Below are positions 24,301-32,675 of a stretch of 64,000 bases of DNA, piece by piece. This DNA comes from Heliopora coerulea (lineage: Eukaryota; Cnidaria; Anthozoa; Scleralcyonacea; Helioporidae): NCBI GenBank assembly GCA_030142905.1, contig JASJOG010000097.1:620001-684000 (forward strand), in the 5' to 3' direction. The translations under genes were made by a program, and so were the position numbers. The notes below the pieces were generated by a model, which was not told where the DNA came from, searched no databases, and saw nothing but the letters and a program-made list of their open reading frames with translations. How positions within the stretch are numbered: the first letter of the stretch is position 1; each line of letters starts with the position of its first letter.

Positions 24301-27300
24301 GCTTCAACATCGCTTCAACATTTTCTTTGTTTCCAAAAACGTGGGACCTTGTTTGCGTCGTTTCAGTACATCGATTCAACATTTGGTGAACTTACGCATG
24401 CGCATTTCAAATCCATTCAACATCCAAAATAGCGTTGCACAAAGGTTGGCACAATATTGAGTGGATTAAAGCTGTCGTTTAAACTGCGTCTCACAACATT
24501 CTGGAATATTTCAAAACACTCACCCAACAAATGTTGGGCAAATGTTGAAGCAAATGTTGTAGCCGTTTAAATGGGCCTTAAGGTCAAAGGCTAAGACCGG
24601 AACATATATTGAACCAAAATATCCATACGCTGGCATGCGCAAGGGGAAGAGAGGAAGGGTCACATTTGCTTTGAAAATTACATTGCAAATGATCTAAACT
24701 TAGAGGTTATTAATAGATTTGCAACCGTTGGGCCTCAACGAATACTGTCGAATTAGTCTGTAAAAGACTAGTGTTATTCTATTTCATACTTCAGTAATTT
24801 AGTGATGCATTTAGCGATTTTTATGCATAATAAGTGCAGTTAGATGAAAAGGCGAGGATAAAACCAAAGCTTGACATTAGGGTATGATGGGCATTATCAA
24901 AAATAACCATAATTACGTTATTTTTGTTAATAACCATTGCGCCAAAGCAAGAACCGCATATCGACCTGATGTAAATGTCTGTATATGTCACTTACTGGGG
25001 ATGATCTTTGACACCGTCTGAAGATATCCTGCTGCATTGGCATCCGTCCCATCGCTCGAAAGACCATATCAACACCACCAATCACAAATATTTTCATCTA
25101 ACCTTGCGAGTTACGCCGCCCACAATATTTACATCCTGCGCGCGCCACTGTATACATATACATACGACTTTCTTAGGTATTGAGCTTCGTATTTGTAATC
25201 GGTCCTGAAAATAACTCTACATTATTATGAACAGATTGCAAGGCTAACAATCAATAAGTAGTTACTACTTCTTGATCGAGTGCGAGGTCTGTACTAGTGA
25301 AATGTCGGACGAGCGCTGCGAGTTGAGTTGCATGCAGAAAGGGAGGTCCGATGTTTCACTTTGACAGGCTGAGCAAGCGAGGTCAACCAGTAGTTTATTT
25401 AGCTCTGGCCAAACGAATACAACATTATTGAATGCAACATGTTGACCTCGTTTGGGTCAGGGGTGGCGCCAGAGGGGAGCGGGTGGGCTACAGCCCCCCC
25501 GCCGGGGAACCTTAGCCCTCCGTCGGGGAAAATTAAACGATTCGTCGGGGATCGACATACGTGGGGGAAACTTTAAATATTCGTGTTTGTTTTCTCAAAC
25601 AGGTAAAAGGAAAAACGAATTATTTGCCTTAAACATGAATAATAAAAGCGGGAAAGAATTTTTACGAGAAAATCGGGGGGAATAATGTGAAAACGAACGA
25701 AAAAGCATTCTGACACTGATGTGGCTGGGCAAGGTGGCCTGTGTATATTATATAAGTTCAACATTTCTAACTTACTGGGCTGAATGCCCTCAGTGTTGTA
25801 TTTTGTTATAACTATTATTATTTTTCTGTACTTTTAGATTTGACAATTGAAAATTGTAAATATTAACTTTGACATTTTATTAGTTTATCTTCAAACAAGA
25901 AATTTTCCCATTTTTCAGAAGCATCATAGGCGTGAGGAAATAAAAACAAGGATACATTAAGTATTCGAGAATGATCTGCCTATTGCTATTTACATAATAC
26001 GTTAATATAATGTCTTACTGTAGTCGGTACAAAAACAAATTGTTCATTTATTCATGCATATGAATTAATTTCCGAAAACATAATACATTTTCCTGCACCT
26101 AAACCTTAGCCCCTGCGTCGGGGAATTCCTGGCGTCACCCCTGGTTTGGCCATTATGTTGCATGATGTTGCATCATGTTGTATGATATTGAAGTTTGATT
26201 TCCATCAGACATTTGATGCAACATGGTTCAACATTTGTTTTGTTTTCATGTATGAACAACAAAGTTGCACTCGCGCACGCGCAGCAAGTCATCTCTTAGG
26301 CAAGGGCAACGGGTAGTTAGCCTAAAATTTGGGATCATTATTCATCCAAGATCTCTAATCTCCACAATTCAAGCGTGCAGCGCATAACATGTTGGCCACG
26401 CAATCCAAAACCATCCAACAAGTATGAATTGAACAATGTTGAATGATGTTGCATTCGTTTCAACAGGGCCTAATATGGCTTCACTGAATTATAATTGCAC
26501 AAGTACCAAAGTACAGAAATGTCAAATAAAAACTTGCAATTCTGTGGTACCTCATACAGTATTTCTTCAGCAGCTTCATGTGTATGGTTACTTTTCCTTT
26601 TCTGATTGTTCACAATACATTTTCACTTCACATTTTGTAAAAGATTCTAATTTTCATTCGACTTAAGCAAGACGTTTTTAAATTTCCCCCACCTGAGCGG
26701 CCAATACGGGAAATAACCGACCGCTTACAAACCAATCAAATTGTAGGATTTCCGTATTCGGACCGCACGTTAATCTTATCGATCTTTTTAGAGTCTTGGT
26801 GAGTTTCCAGAACCATGATCGTAGGATTCTTAAGTACTATATCCACGAACAATACGACGTCGACAAAATAAAAAATGATATTGCTCTAATCCAAATCCAA
26901 AAATTGAAACGCTACGATAGATACAAACAACGAATATGCCTTCCATCGGTGAGAGCGACACGAAATATGGTAAAAGTGGGCAAAAATCTTTATGCTGTAG
27001 GCTGGGGTGGCACAAAAAAGGTTCCAAAGCATAGTACTGCAAAGACGGGAGATTTATCAACAAAATTGAAACAGGTCACCATTCCATTCCTTGATGACAA
27101 GAAATGTGCCAAGAAAGTCAAGCAAATGAATTGGTATTTCAGTAATACAACGCAATTTTGTGCTGGAGACAAGCGTGGAAAACGCGATACCTGTCACGGC
27201 GATAGCGGTGGTCCAGCCATGGCCCTGCATTTTGATCCTGTTAACAAGGAAAAGAGATGGTATCAAGTTGGTATTATAAGCTGGGGCAATGGTTGTGCCC

Positions 27301-27410
27301 AGAAGGATGAATATGGATACTACACGAAAGTATCGGCATTTCTAAATTGGATTAATAACAAAATAAAAGGTGCACATTATTATTTCGTTACTATACAGTA
27401 CATTGTATAA
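12202..27410 (+). CDS. Complement factor B/C2-like protein: CCP-vWA-trypsin (unit 1)
   Basis: Eight exons with matching phases: 12202-12256, 14290-14493, 17112-17380, 17482-17609, 21200-21517, 21652-21768, 23292-23394 and 26792-27369 (or to the stop at 27408-27410). The product has a signal peptide, one sushi/CCP module, a von Willebrand A domain with the MIDAS motif DSSNS, and an S1 protease starting IVGG with TAAHC, KNDIAL and CHGDSGGPA. The order matches complement factor B/C2, which has more CCPs in vertebrates. Asp six residues before the Ser suggests trypsin-like specificity. The last exon either ends at 27410 after an odd hydrophobic tail or splices at AAAG/GTGCAC into the 32475 exon. 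A factor C-like clotting protease is an alternative reading. Confidence 0.85.
12257..14289 (+). other. Intron 1, one dispersed repeat seen
   Basis: A stretch at about 13264-13455 resembles 34500-34690 in the other half of the locus (shared TAAATTTTTAAACTAAAGT and TGCTACAG-TTCCTA pieces). At 14068-14167 a ~50 bp unit, AATCAGAGATTCCCATTCG and onward, is directly duplicated with divergence. No other coding module was found. Confidence 0.5.
14290..14493 (+). CDS. Exon 2: sushi/CCP module
   Basis: The acceptor is TTTATTAG, the donor GTAAGT, and the length is 204 bp in phase 1-1. Cysteines in [21 protein letters not shown] and LPVC fit a CCP-like module, although the distribution is somewhat unusual, with an extra early Cys. 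Confidence 0.75.
14863..14897 (-). ncRNA. Hammerhead-like ribozyme core, PLE1 3' arm
   Basis: On the minus strand: CTGAAGA, one T, stem GTTGC/GCAAC, then GAAACGTC. The CTGANGA and GAAA boxes are the conserved hammerhead core; stem III is minimal and one extra base follows the first box. Confidence 0.5.
15074..15688 (-). pseudogene. PLE1 GIY-YIG endonuclease region
   Basis: The frame contains [20 protein letters not shown] followed by [10 protein letters not shown], matching the PLE endonuclease where an IY...LYIGET phrase precedes the catalytic Arg. It ends ISSLPLTLF and stop. The Gly of YIGET is Ser here. About 220 bp of foreign sequence (15690-15906) separates it from the RT fragment. The join is flanked by repeated AAATTTAAAAATATTCAGAAT-like pieces, as if a small insertion had landed in the ORF. 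Confidence 0.8.
15907..16308 (-). pseudogene. PLE1 reverse transcriptase C-terminal fragment
   Basis: It contains [12 protein letters not shown], the catalytic YVDD box, followed by [20 protein letters not shown] and VYRKPIFTG, the standard downstream order in PLE reverse transcriptases. The fragment is 5' truncated where the right inverted arm begins. Confidence 0.85.
16526..16560 (+). ncRNA. Hammerhead-like ribozyme core, PLE1 5' arm
   Basis: CTGAAGA-T-GTTGC...GCAAC-GAAACGTC on the plus strand, the inverted copy of the core at 14863-14897. Confidence 0.5.
16755..17085. mobile_element. CATATGTGAAA-rich MITE, copy 1
   Basis: The sequence is packed with CATATGTGAAAT-type motifs on both strands and matches 37905-38212 in inverted orientation. 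It ends about 25 bp before the first vWA exon. Confidence 0.6.
17112..17380 (+). CDS. Exon 3: linker and start of vWA domain
   Basis: It runs from acceptor TTTGTAG to donor GTATGT, ending in phase 2. It contains [19 protein letters not shown], with DSSNS giving the first MIDAS loop. A cysteine-bearing linker ([10 protein letters not shown]) precedes the domain. Confidence 0.85.
17482..17609 (+). CDS. Exon 4: vWA domain, middle
   Basis: The acceptor is AACATTAG and the donor GTAAGC, phase 2 to 1. It encodes [18 protein letters not shown], a core strand of the vWA fold. Confidence 0.82.
18292..18338. repeat. (TA)n microsatellite
   Basis: An uninterrupted run of about 23 TA units within the intron between exons 4 and 5; a looser ATACAT-rich tract lies at 18880-18990. 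Confidence 0.9.
19070..19106 (-). ncRNA. Hammerhead-like ribozyme core
   Basis: Minus strand CTGAAGA-T-GAC...GTC-GAAACGTC. The surrounding ~100 bp resembles the unit inserted at 62250-62389. Confidence 0.45.
19689..21199 (+). other. Intron sequence, nothing recognised
   Basis: AT-rich intron without identifiable repeats or ORFs up to the exon 5 acceptor. Confidence 0.4.
21200..21517 (+). CDS. Exon 5: vWA domain, C-terminal half
   Basis: The acceptor is CCTGCAG and the donor GTAAGT, phase 1-1. It encodes [27 protein letters not shown] and [14 protein letters not shown] supplies the last MIDAS Asp. The usual MIDAS Thr position in the GGGT-type loop appears to be Arg. Confidence 0.87.
21652..21768 (+). 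CDS. Exon 6: linker and protease activation site
   Basis: It encodes [21 protein letters not shown] and WPWVVRI. Arg before IVGG is the expected cleavage point for zymogen activation, and the linker Cys would tether the heavy and light chains. It ends in phase 1 at GTAAGC. Confidence 0.88.
21986..22761. mobile_element. MITE with GC-rich inverted ends
   Basis: The left end GGGCCTGTTTACATGATC and right end GATCATCTAAACAGGTCCT are inverted copies, with further GGCTGGCCGGG-like pairing inside. The target duplication is unclear (TTA versus TGA). Confidence 0.6.
23292..23394 (+). CDS. Exon 7: protease His-loop
   Basis: It encodes [21 protein letters not shown], with His of the catalytic triad in TAAHC. 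The donor GTAAGT leaves phase 2, matching the 26792 exon. Confidence 0.88.
23784..24579. mobile_element. Foldback MITE rich in CAACATTTG motifs, host of a nested SINE dimer
   Basis: The left end (ACTTAAACGGTTTCAACATT...) and right end (...AATGTTGTAGCCGTTTAAAT) are inverted. Both carry repeated TTCAACATTTG and TTGTTGAA motifs. An inverted tRNA-like dimer occupies 23910-24259. Confidence 0.6.
23910..24259. mobile_element. Head-to-head dimer of a tRNA-derived SINE
   Basis: Two tRNA-like halves in opposite orientation form a ~150 bp-armed palindrome. Each half has CTCGG-AGCTCAATGGTTA-type A-box and GGGTTCGATCCCCGTC-type B-box sequence. The 10-mer TTGAAAGTAT flanks it (23900-23909 and 24260-24269). 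A related dimer lies at 58851-59305. Confidence 0.65.
24580..25399 (+). other. Intron sequence, nothing recognised
   Basis: Intronic AT-rich sequence between two MITEs with no supported feature. Confidence 0.4.
25400..26472. mobile_element. Second CAACAT-rich MITE with a nested element
   Basis: The imperfect inverted ends (TAGCTCTGGCCAAACGAAT and its counterpart before 26472) share AAACGAAT and CAACAT motifs. It is interrupted by the hAT-like MITE at 25458-26143. Confidence 0.45.
25458..26143. mobile_element. hAT-like MITE nested in a CAACAT MITE
   Basis: The ends CAGGGGTGGCGCCAG and CTGGCGTCACCCCTG are inverted. The flanking 8-mers GTTTGGGT and GTTTGGCC agree at six of eight positions. CCTTAGCCC...GTCGGGGAA motifs recur near both ends. 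Confidence 0.7.
26473..26791 (+). other. Intron remainder before the last protease exon
   Basis: No feature other than the TTTTTAG acceptor at its end. Confidence 0.4.
26792..27410 (+). CDS. Exon 8: protease Asp and Ser regions
   Basis: It contains [10 protein letters not shown] (catalytic Asp), [31 protein letters not shown] (active Ser, with Asp six residues upstream) and [11 protein letters not shown]. After WINNKIK the frame continues for 13 unrelated hydrophobic residues to a stop. A GT at 27370-27371 would end the exon in phase 1, fitting the 32475 exon. Confidence 0.88.
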
Positions 27411-28278
27411 ATGTGTCACAAATCCGTCAATTTAATAGACTATTCTACTGTTTATGACCAACAGATGGAAAATGAAATGCAATAAGCTGATGAAAATTCC
27501 CTCTTTTCTATGAATTGACCAATTCCTGATGCAATATTCGAATTAAAATTTACTAGTTTAGGCGGCAAATTTAGGCGAAAACAGTTAGGCGAAAGCAGTT
27601 AGGCAAAAACGTTTCTCATATGACAATTTTAAGAAATATGAGAAAATAAACCCCGAAGAACATCATACAAATGAAAAATAAATGTTAGACAACCAGACAA
27701 AACAACGATGTTAATATTTCGACTCTATTTGAACCTCAATGTCAATGGTGAGGTGGCTAGAGGGAGTCTGGGAAGCTTGTGCCAGCCAAATTTTCGGTTA
27801 CCAGTCCTCTCCTTTAATTTAAGTAGTCGTATATCAGTAATTTTACCCGAATTAAGCTCGGACTCCTTTCACCCTGCACGCTGCCTTGTTCTACTTGGTA
27901 CTGTCCTCCATAATTTCTTTAATTCTACCACTGTGCCGCAATGTGGCCACTTCGTTTAGCATTCTGGGTGCAAATCAATGAAATACATCCATCGGACACA
28001 ACTTATGGTGCCAGACTATTGGAAATTTTTATTTGAAAATCTTTTACATCTGTTCAGACCACAATCTACTACACTATCAAGAGCGTAAGCACGAATGAAA
28101 CTTTATTTAAGCGCTGTGCATGGGTCTAATTATTGCGTTTGCGCGAATAGCACACCACTTTCAACTTATTTCATGACATCGTGAGTGCAGCTATGCTGTG
28201 CAGTAGTGTTAATTCAGTCTTAGAATCCTGAACCCATGAACCCTCGAACTCTTGTACGCCCTACATGAGCCTAAATAT
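27411..28278. other. Intergenic or intronic sequence, short tandem motif only
   Basis: Near 27560-27610 a TTAGGCGAAAACAG-type unit repeats about three times. Nothing else was identified before PLE2. Confidence 0.4.
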
Positions 28279-28380
28279 CATCAACAAGGCTGGTTCACCG
28301 TAGGTAGCGGCGCAACAACACAACACCAAAGGAGGGATTCTCGCTTGCCACAATCTGAAACAGATAAAAATATTCTATCC

Positions 28381-28411
28381 TCGACGTTTCGAGCAAAGGC
28401 CCTTCGTCTGG
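28381..28411 (-). ncRNA. Hammerhead-like core, PLE2 left arm
   Basis: Minus strand CCAGACGA-A-GGGC...GCTC-GAAACGTC. The second position of the CTGANGA box deviates, so activity is doubtful. Confidence 0.35.
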
Positions 28412-29027
28412 AGAATTAGTAGAAAGAGAAACAGAATAAACAAACTTGTTGTTTACATAGCAAGCTATACAACCAGTCACGTGAAACAAAATTAACCAAT
28501 GACAGAAACGTAACCATAACAAAATGAAAACTTATTCAATATTGAGCCCACACACAGCAACAAACCCGATAGTAAGGGGGTATGCCTGCATGCAGGCTGA
28601 ATATAAAACAAGTGAGAGCACAGTAGAAAATTAAACACAACAAATGGCATAGAAAAGTAATACAAAATACTGTGAATGTCTGCAGAGGCAGGCATTGACA
28701 GATGAGCACCTAAATGAAAGAAAAACGTTCATTAAGGCCGTGGGGACGGAGAGTACCAAGTTTGTGAATGAGACGCTGTTCTTGTTTCTTGCGGGTATCA
28801 TTCGCACCAGTGATGGAGAGGATGACACAAACTTTTATGTCAGAAGTGGAATGGTTGGCACTGTTGAAATGCCTGGCGACAGGTTTGTTGCACTCATTGT
28901 TTTTTATATCACGCAGATGTTCAGCAAATCTGTCACCTAAACGTCTTCCAGTTTCTCCAATGTAGAGCTTACCACATTTACAGCAGGAGATGCAGTAAAT
29001 GAGGTTGGAGGAAACGCATGTAAAACT

Positions 29028-30075
29028 GTGCTTGGTTTCAAACTTACATTTTGGAGTCGAAATAGAGGTAGTGGGATTAAACCCAACAACCCAACTAGGC
29101 CAATTGTGTCTGCTTGTGGATGCCCCACCGAACTCATCTCAAGCTACCTTGATTACATCATGGCACCCTTGGTCAAGAAACTACCTTCTTACATCAAGGA
29201 CACCAAACATGTCCTGCAAATTTTTTAAAACATTAGTTTTCAAGGTCAACACAGTTTCATATTCACCATGGATGTCAAGTTGCTGTACACTGTCATTCAT
29301 CACCAAGATGTTCTTGAAGCACTCAGATTTTTCTTTAACCAAAGGACTAATCAGGAACCATCTACTACCGCATTGGTGCGCTTGGCTGAGTTGATGCTCA
29401 CCCTCAATAATTTTTCTTTTGATGGTGAACATTACCAGCAAATAAGTGGTGTTGATTAATCTTTGAATGCTACACTGGTCCATTACCTGATTTCTATGGT
29501 CGGTTCATTGACGACTGCCTTGTCACTGCATCATGTTCGCGCACTGAACTGGATTGCTTCATTAACTTTGTTAATAATTTCCATCCAGCGCTCCAGTTCA
29601 CATGGGAGATCAGTGAGACCAGTGTATCATTCTTGGATATTCTTGTATCCATAAATGGCAATGGGCTGAGCACATCTGTCTTTTACAAGCCTACTGACTC
29701 ACACAGCTACCTCCTCTTCTCTTCCTGTCACCCAAAACACACCAAAACTTCCATTCCCTACTCTCAGTTTCTTCGTCTACGCCACCTTTGCAGTGAAGAT
29801 GATGACTTCCTTGCCAAAGTTATAGAAATGAGAGGCTTTTTTGTTGAGCTTGGGTATCCTTCTCATCTTTTAGACACTGCCTTTCAAAAGGCCTCCAGCA
29901 TTCCCCGTTCAAACACCCTAGGAGAACTCCCCACTAACATTTCCAACAACAAAAAAGTACCACTGGTTTTAACTTTCCATCCATTCAATTTTAAAGTAAG
30001 AGATATCATTTCCCGGAATTTTGAAATACTTAAAAATGACTCTGAAACATCTTCCATTTTCTCCGATTACCCTTA
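29028..30075 (+). pseudogene. PLE2 reverse transcriptase, decayed
   Basis: [34 protein letters not shown] (motif A), FYGRFIDDCLV (catalytic DD box) and VSFLDILVSINGNGLSTSVF appear in family order. The copy has a stop after LQIF, a deletion of about 25 residues between the GV and YTGP segments, and a frameshift before the FIDD box. Confidence 0.85.
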
Positions 30076-30141
30076 GTATCTTTTCGACATAGTAAAAACA
30101 TCCGAGAAACCCTGGTACACAGTTCACTCCGACAAGACCAG

Positions 30142-30570
30142 GTGTCACCCACTGGTACTTCTTGTTGTCTTCGTCCTGTGTGCAAGACTTGCAAGCACCT
30201 TAATCCCACTACCTCTATTTCGGCTCCAAAATGTAAGTTTGAAACCAAGCACAGTTTTACATGCGTTTCCTCCAACCTCATTTACTGCATCTCCTGCTGT
30301 AAATGTGGTAAGCTCTACATTGGAGAAACTGGAAGACGTTTAGGTGACAGATTTGCTGAACATCTGCGTGATATAAAAAACAATGAGTGCAACAAACCTG
30401 TCGCCAGGCATTTCAACAGTGCCAACCATTCCACTTCTGACATAAAAGTTTGTGTCATCCTCTCCATCACTGGTGCGAATGATACCCGCAAGAAACAAGA
30501 ACAGCGTCTCATTCACAAACTTGGTACTCTCCGTCCCCACGGCCTTAATGAACGTTTTTCTTTCATTTAG
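30142..30570 (+). CDS. PLE2 GIY-YIG endonuclease domain
   Basis: The ORF contains [30 protein letters not shown] and a C-terminal helix-rich segment. This is the GIY-YIG nuclease arrangement, with a Cys-rich linker (CLRPVCKTCKHLNP) as in PLEs. It is open from the linker to the stop, but the upstream RT is broken, so it is part of a dead element. Most of this ORF is duplicated antisense in the left arm. Confidence 0.8.
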   Translation: MSPTGTSCCLRPVCKTCKHLNPTTSISAPKCKFETKHSFTCVSSNLIYCISCCKCGKLYIGETGRRLGDRFAEHLRDIKNNECNKPVARHFNSANHSTSDIKVCVILSITGANDTRKKQEQRLIHKLGTLRPHGLNERFSFI

Positions 30571-30868
30571 GTGCTCATCTGTCAATGCCTGCCTCTGCAG
30601 ACATTCACAGTATTTTGTATTACTTTTCTATGCCATTTGTTGTGTTTAATTTTCTACTGTGCTCTCACTTGTTTTATATTCAGCCTGCATGCAGGCATAC
30701 CCCCTTACTATCGGGTTTGTTGCTGTGTGTGGGCTCAATATTGAATAAGTTTTCATTTTGTTATGGTTACGTTTCTGTCATTGGTTAATTTTGTTTCACG
30801 TGACTGGTTGTATAGCTTGCTATGTAAACAACAAGTTTGTTTATTCTGTTTCTCTTTCTACTAATTCT

Positions 30869-30899
30869 CCAGACGAAGGGCCTTTGCTCGAAACGTCGA
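30869..30899 (+). ncRNA. Hammerhead-like core, PLE2 right arm
   Basis: Plus-strand inverted counterpart of 28381-28411: CCAGACGA-A-GGGC...GCTC-GAAACGTC. Confidence 0.35.
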
Positions 30900-31357
30900 G
30901 GATAGAATATTTTTATCTGTTTCAGATTGTGGCAAGCGAGAATCCCTCCTTTGGTGTTGTGTTATGAGCCTAAATATTTTGGTGAAGCAGGACAATTGAT
31001 TTTCAAATCTGACTATGACTTTGGAACAAAGTCGAAATGTCGCTTTCATCATTGTTTTGTGCGCTTAACTCATATGTAGGGTATACTAGTTGTCATTTTA
31101 TTTTAGTTTGTTTTTCATTTACCGACACCTCACCCTTGTTTTGTCACTCAGGCTTTGTCCTTGTCGAATGAAAAATTCGAAATGAAAAATTCGGTTTGTT
31201 GTAAAATCTTTTGACGGAACTTAGAGACCAATTTCCCGAATTGATACTTAGGGACTCAGGGCAAGCTAACTGAGCGGCGAACTTAAAATTCTACCCAGTG
31301 ACCCATAGCTAGTCCTTGTATTTGAGAAATTAGCTTGACAGAATTAGAGTTTACATA

Positions 31358-32141
31358 GAGTCAACTCTCTCAATGCGGACACCTTATTAAGGCGGACACC
31401 TCTCTAAGGCGGACACAACCGTACATACAAGGCCAGCGGTAGCGATCCGGCAGGTCCGGCGACCGCCGGACCAATATTTTGGTGAATTAATAAATACAAA
31501 TTTCGTTTATAGTAGTATGTCTGTCTACATCTAAAAGTTTGTCAATATACACCAACAAGCTCACCAAAATCATTCAATGTTTGAATCTCGCCAAACCTTA
31601 CGTTTTTCCATACCCAAAGCAATATGTCGGACCAATGACAAATAGCTTCCGCCGGCCTTGACATAACGTATTTCCCTGTGCATTAACTCTCTATAATGCG
31701 GATACCTCTCTAAACCAGACAGCGGACACTTTTTAGAATAATTTTGGTCCAAAATATCCATCAAGCCGGACATTTTAAATGCAAATTTGCGTGCACCAAA
31801 AACGTTTTAGACCGGATATTATCATACATTGGTTTATAATGTAGCTAACGTAACAAGAGAATCCTCTGTAATTGCAACTAAAACACTCTGTTTTGGTTTA
31901 TAATGCTTCTAAAGAGTCCTGTAATGTTGGGTAGACTCGCCTATCAAGTTAGACATGTTTAACAAAAATTTGTAATCTTCTAATCAATTGTCATTAAAAA
32001 TCAGTACAAAGACTGTGTTCCAGTCATGACGTCACGAATTTTGGGTGCCACGTCAAATGAGTTCTTTATAAGGCAGACACTTTTCTAAGGTGGACACTTA
32101 CAGCGGGTTCTGAATATGTCCGCTTTATTGAGAGTTGACTG
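31358..32141. mobile_element. Tigger-like MITE
   Basis: The ends GAGTCAACTCTCTCAATGCGG and CCGCTTTATTGAGAGTTGACTG are inverted, with TA at 31356-31357 and 32142-32143. GCGGACACCTCTCTAAGGCGG-type subterminal repeats occur. No transposase ORF. Confidence 0.75.
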
Positions 32142-32474
32142 TATTTCTTACGGGTCTGAATCCCATCCATGATTCTACGACTTACAAAGTATTAAGAAAT
32201 TGAAACATAACATCAAGCCAATATGTTACTTCAAAAGTCTGCGTATCCAACCTTGGAGGAATATAACTCCAAGCCTAACTACTTTGAATATTGTTAGCCT
32301 CAGTTTATCCCTCATTCTCTGTTAGAATCCTGGTTGAGCCCATGGCCTAGGTTTTCAATTCTTCGACAAGACCAAATGCTGGGCCAGTAATCTGCTAGTG
32401 AGTTTTTAAGTTCTTGCAAGGCGACATCGATTAACTTTTCTAAGAAATTTTTTACATTCTTGATTACGTTTTAG
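32142..32474. other. Sequence before the CCP exons, nothing recognised
   Basis: Ends in the acceptor GATTACGTTTTAG. No signal-peptide exon was recognised here, nor elsewhere between 27411 and 32474. Confidence 0.4.
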
Positions 32475-32675
32475 ATCTAAATTGCCCCAAGCCAGTCTTC
32501 CCGTTAAATTCTCAAGTGACCGCACCAAACAACTACAACGTTAGTCAAGGTGCAAGACCTGGAACTCGCCTAATACTGACATGCAAACAAGGGTATGTCA
32601 GAAGGGGTAAGAATTGGATGATGAGCTGTAACGCAAGTGGACAATGGGAACTCTCAAAAACTTTAAAATGCTCTC
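32475..32675 (+). CDS. CCP exon 1 of unit 2
   Basis: A phase 1-1 exon of 201 bp encoding [37 protein letters not shown] and LKCS: four Cys and a Trp in CCP spacing. Donor GTAAGT. Confidence 0.87.

Larger units (their letters stand above)
28279..30963 (+). mobile_element. Penelope-like element PLE2 with 764 bp inverted arms
   Basis: A 14 bp direct repeat ATGAGCCTAAATAT (28265-28278 and 30964-30977) flanks the element. Arms 28317-29080 and 30200-30963 are nearly identical inverted copies of 764 bp, with a 38 bp unpaired tail at the left. The right arm carries the GIY-YIG endonuclease ORF, so the left arm is an antisense partial copy of it. The 1.1 kb centre holds a degraded reverse transcriptase. 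Confidence 0.9.

Noticed and set aside
27708..27959. 83-residue ORF after unit 1
   Set aside because: No domain, no splice logic, and composition like the surrounding intergenic DNA.
28695..28940. Open frame repeated identically at 30340-30585 on the other strand
   Set aside because: It is a frame on the non-coding strand of the PLE2 endonuclease arm; the apparent conservation comes from the 764 bp inverted repeat.
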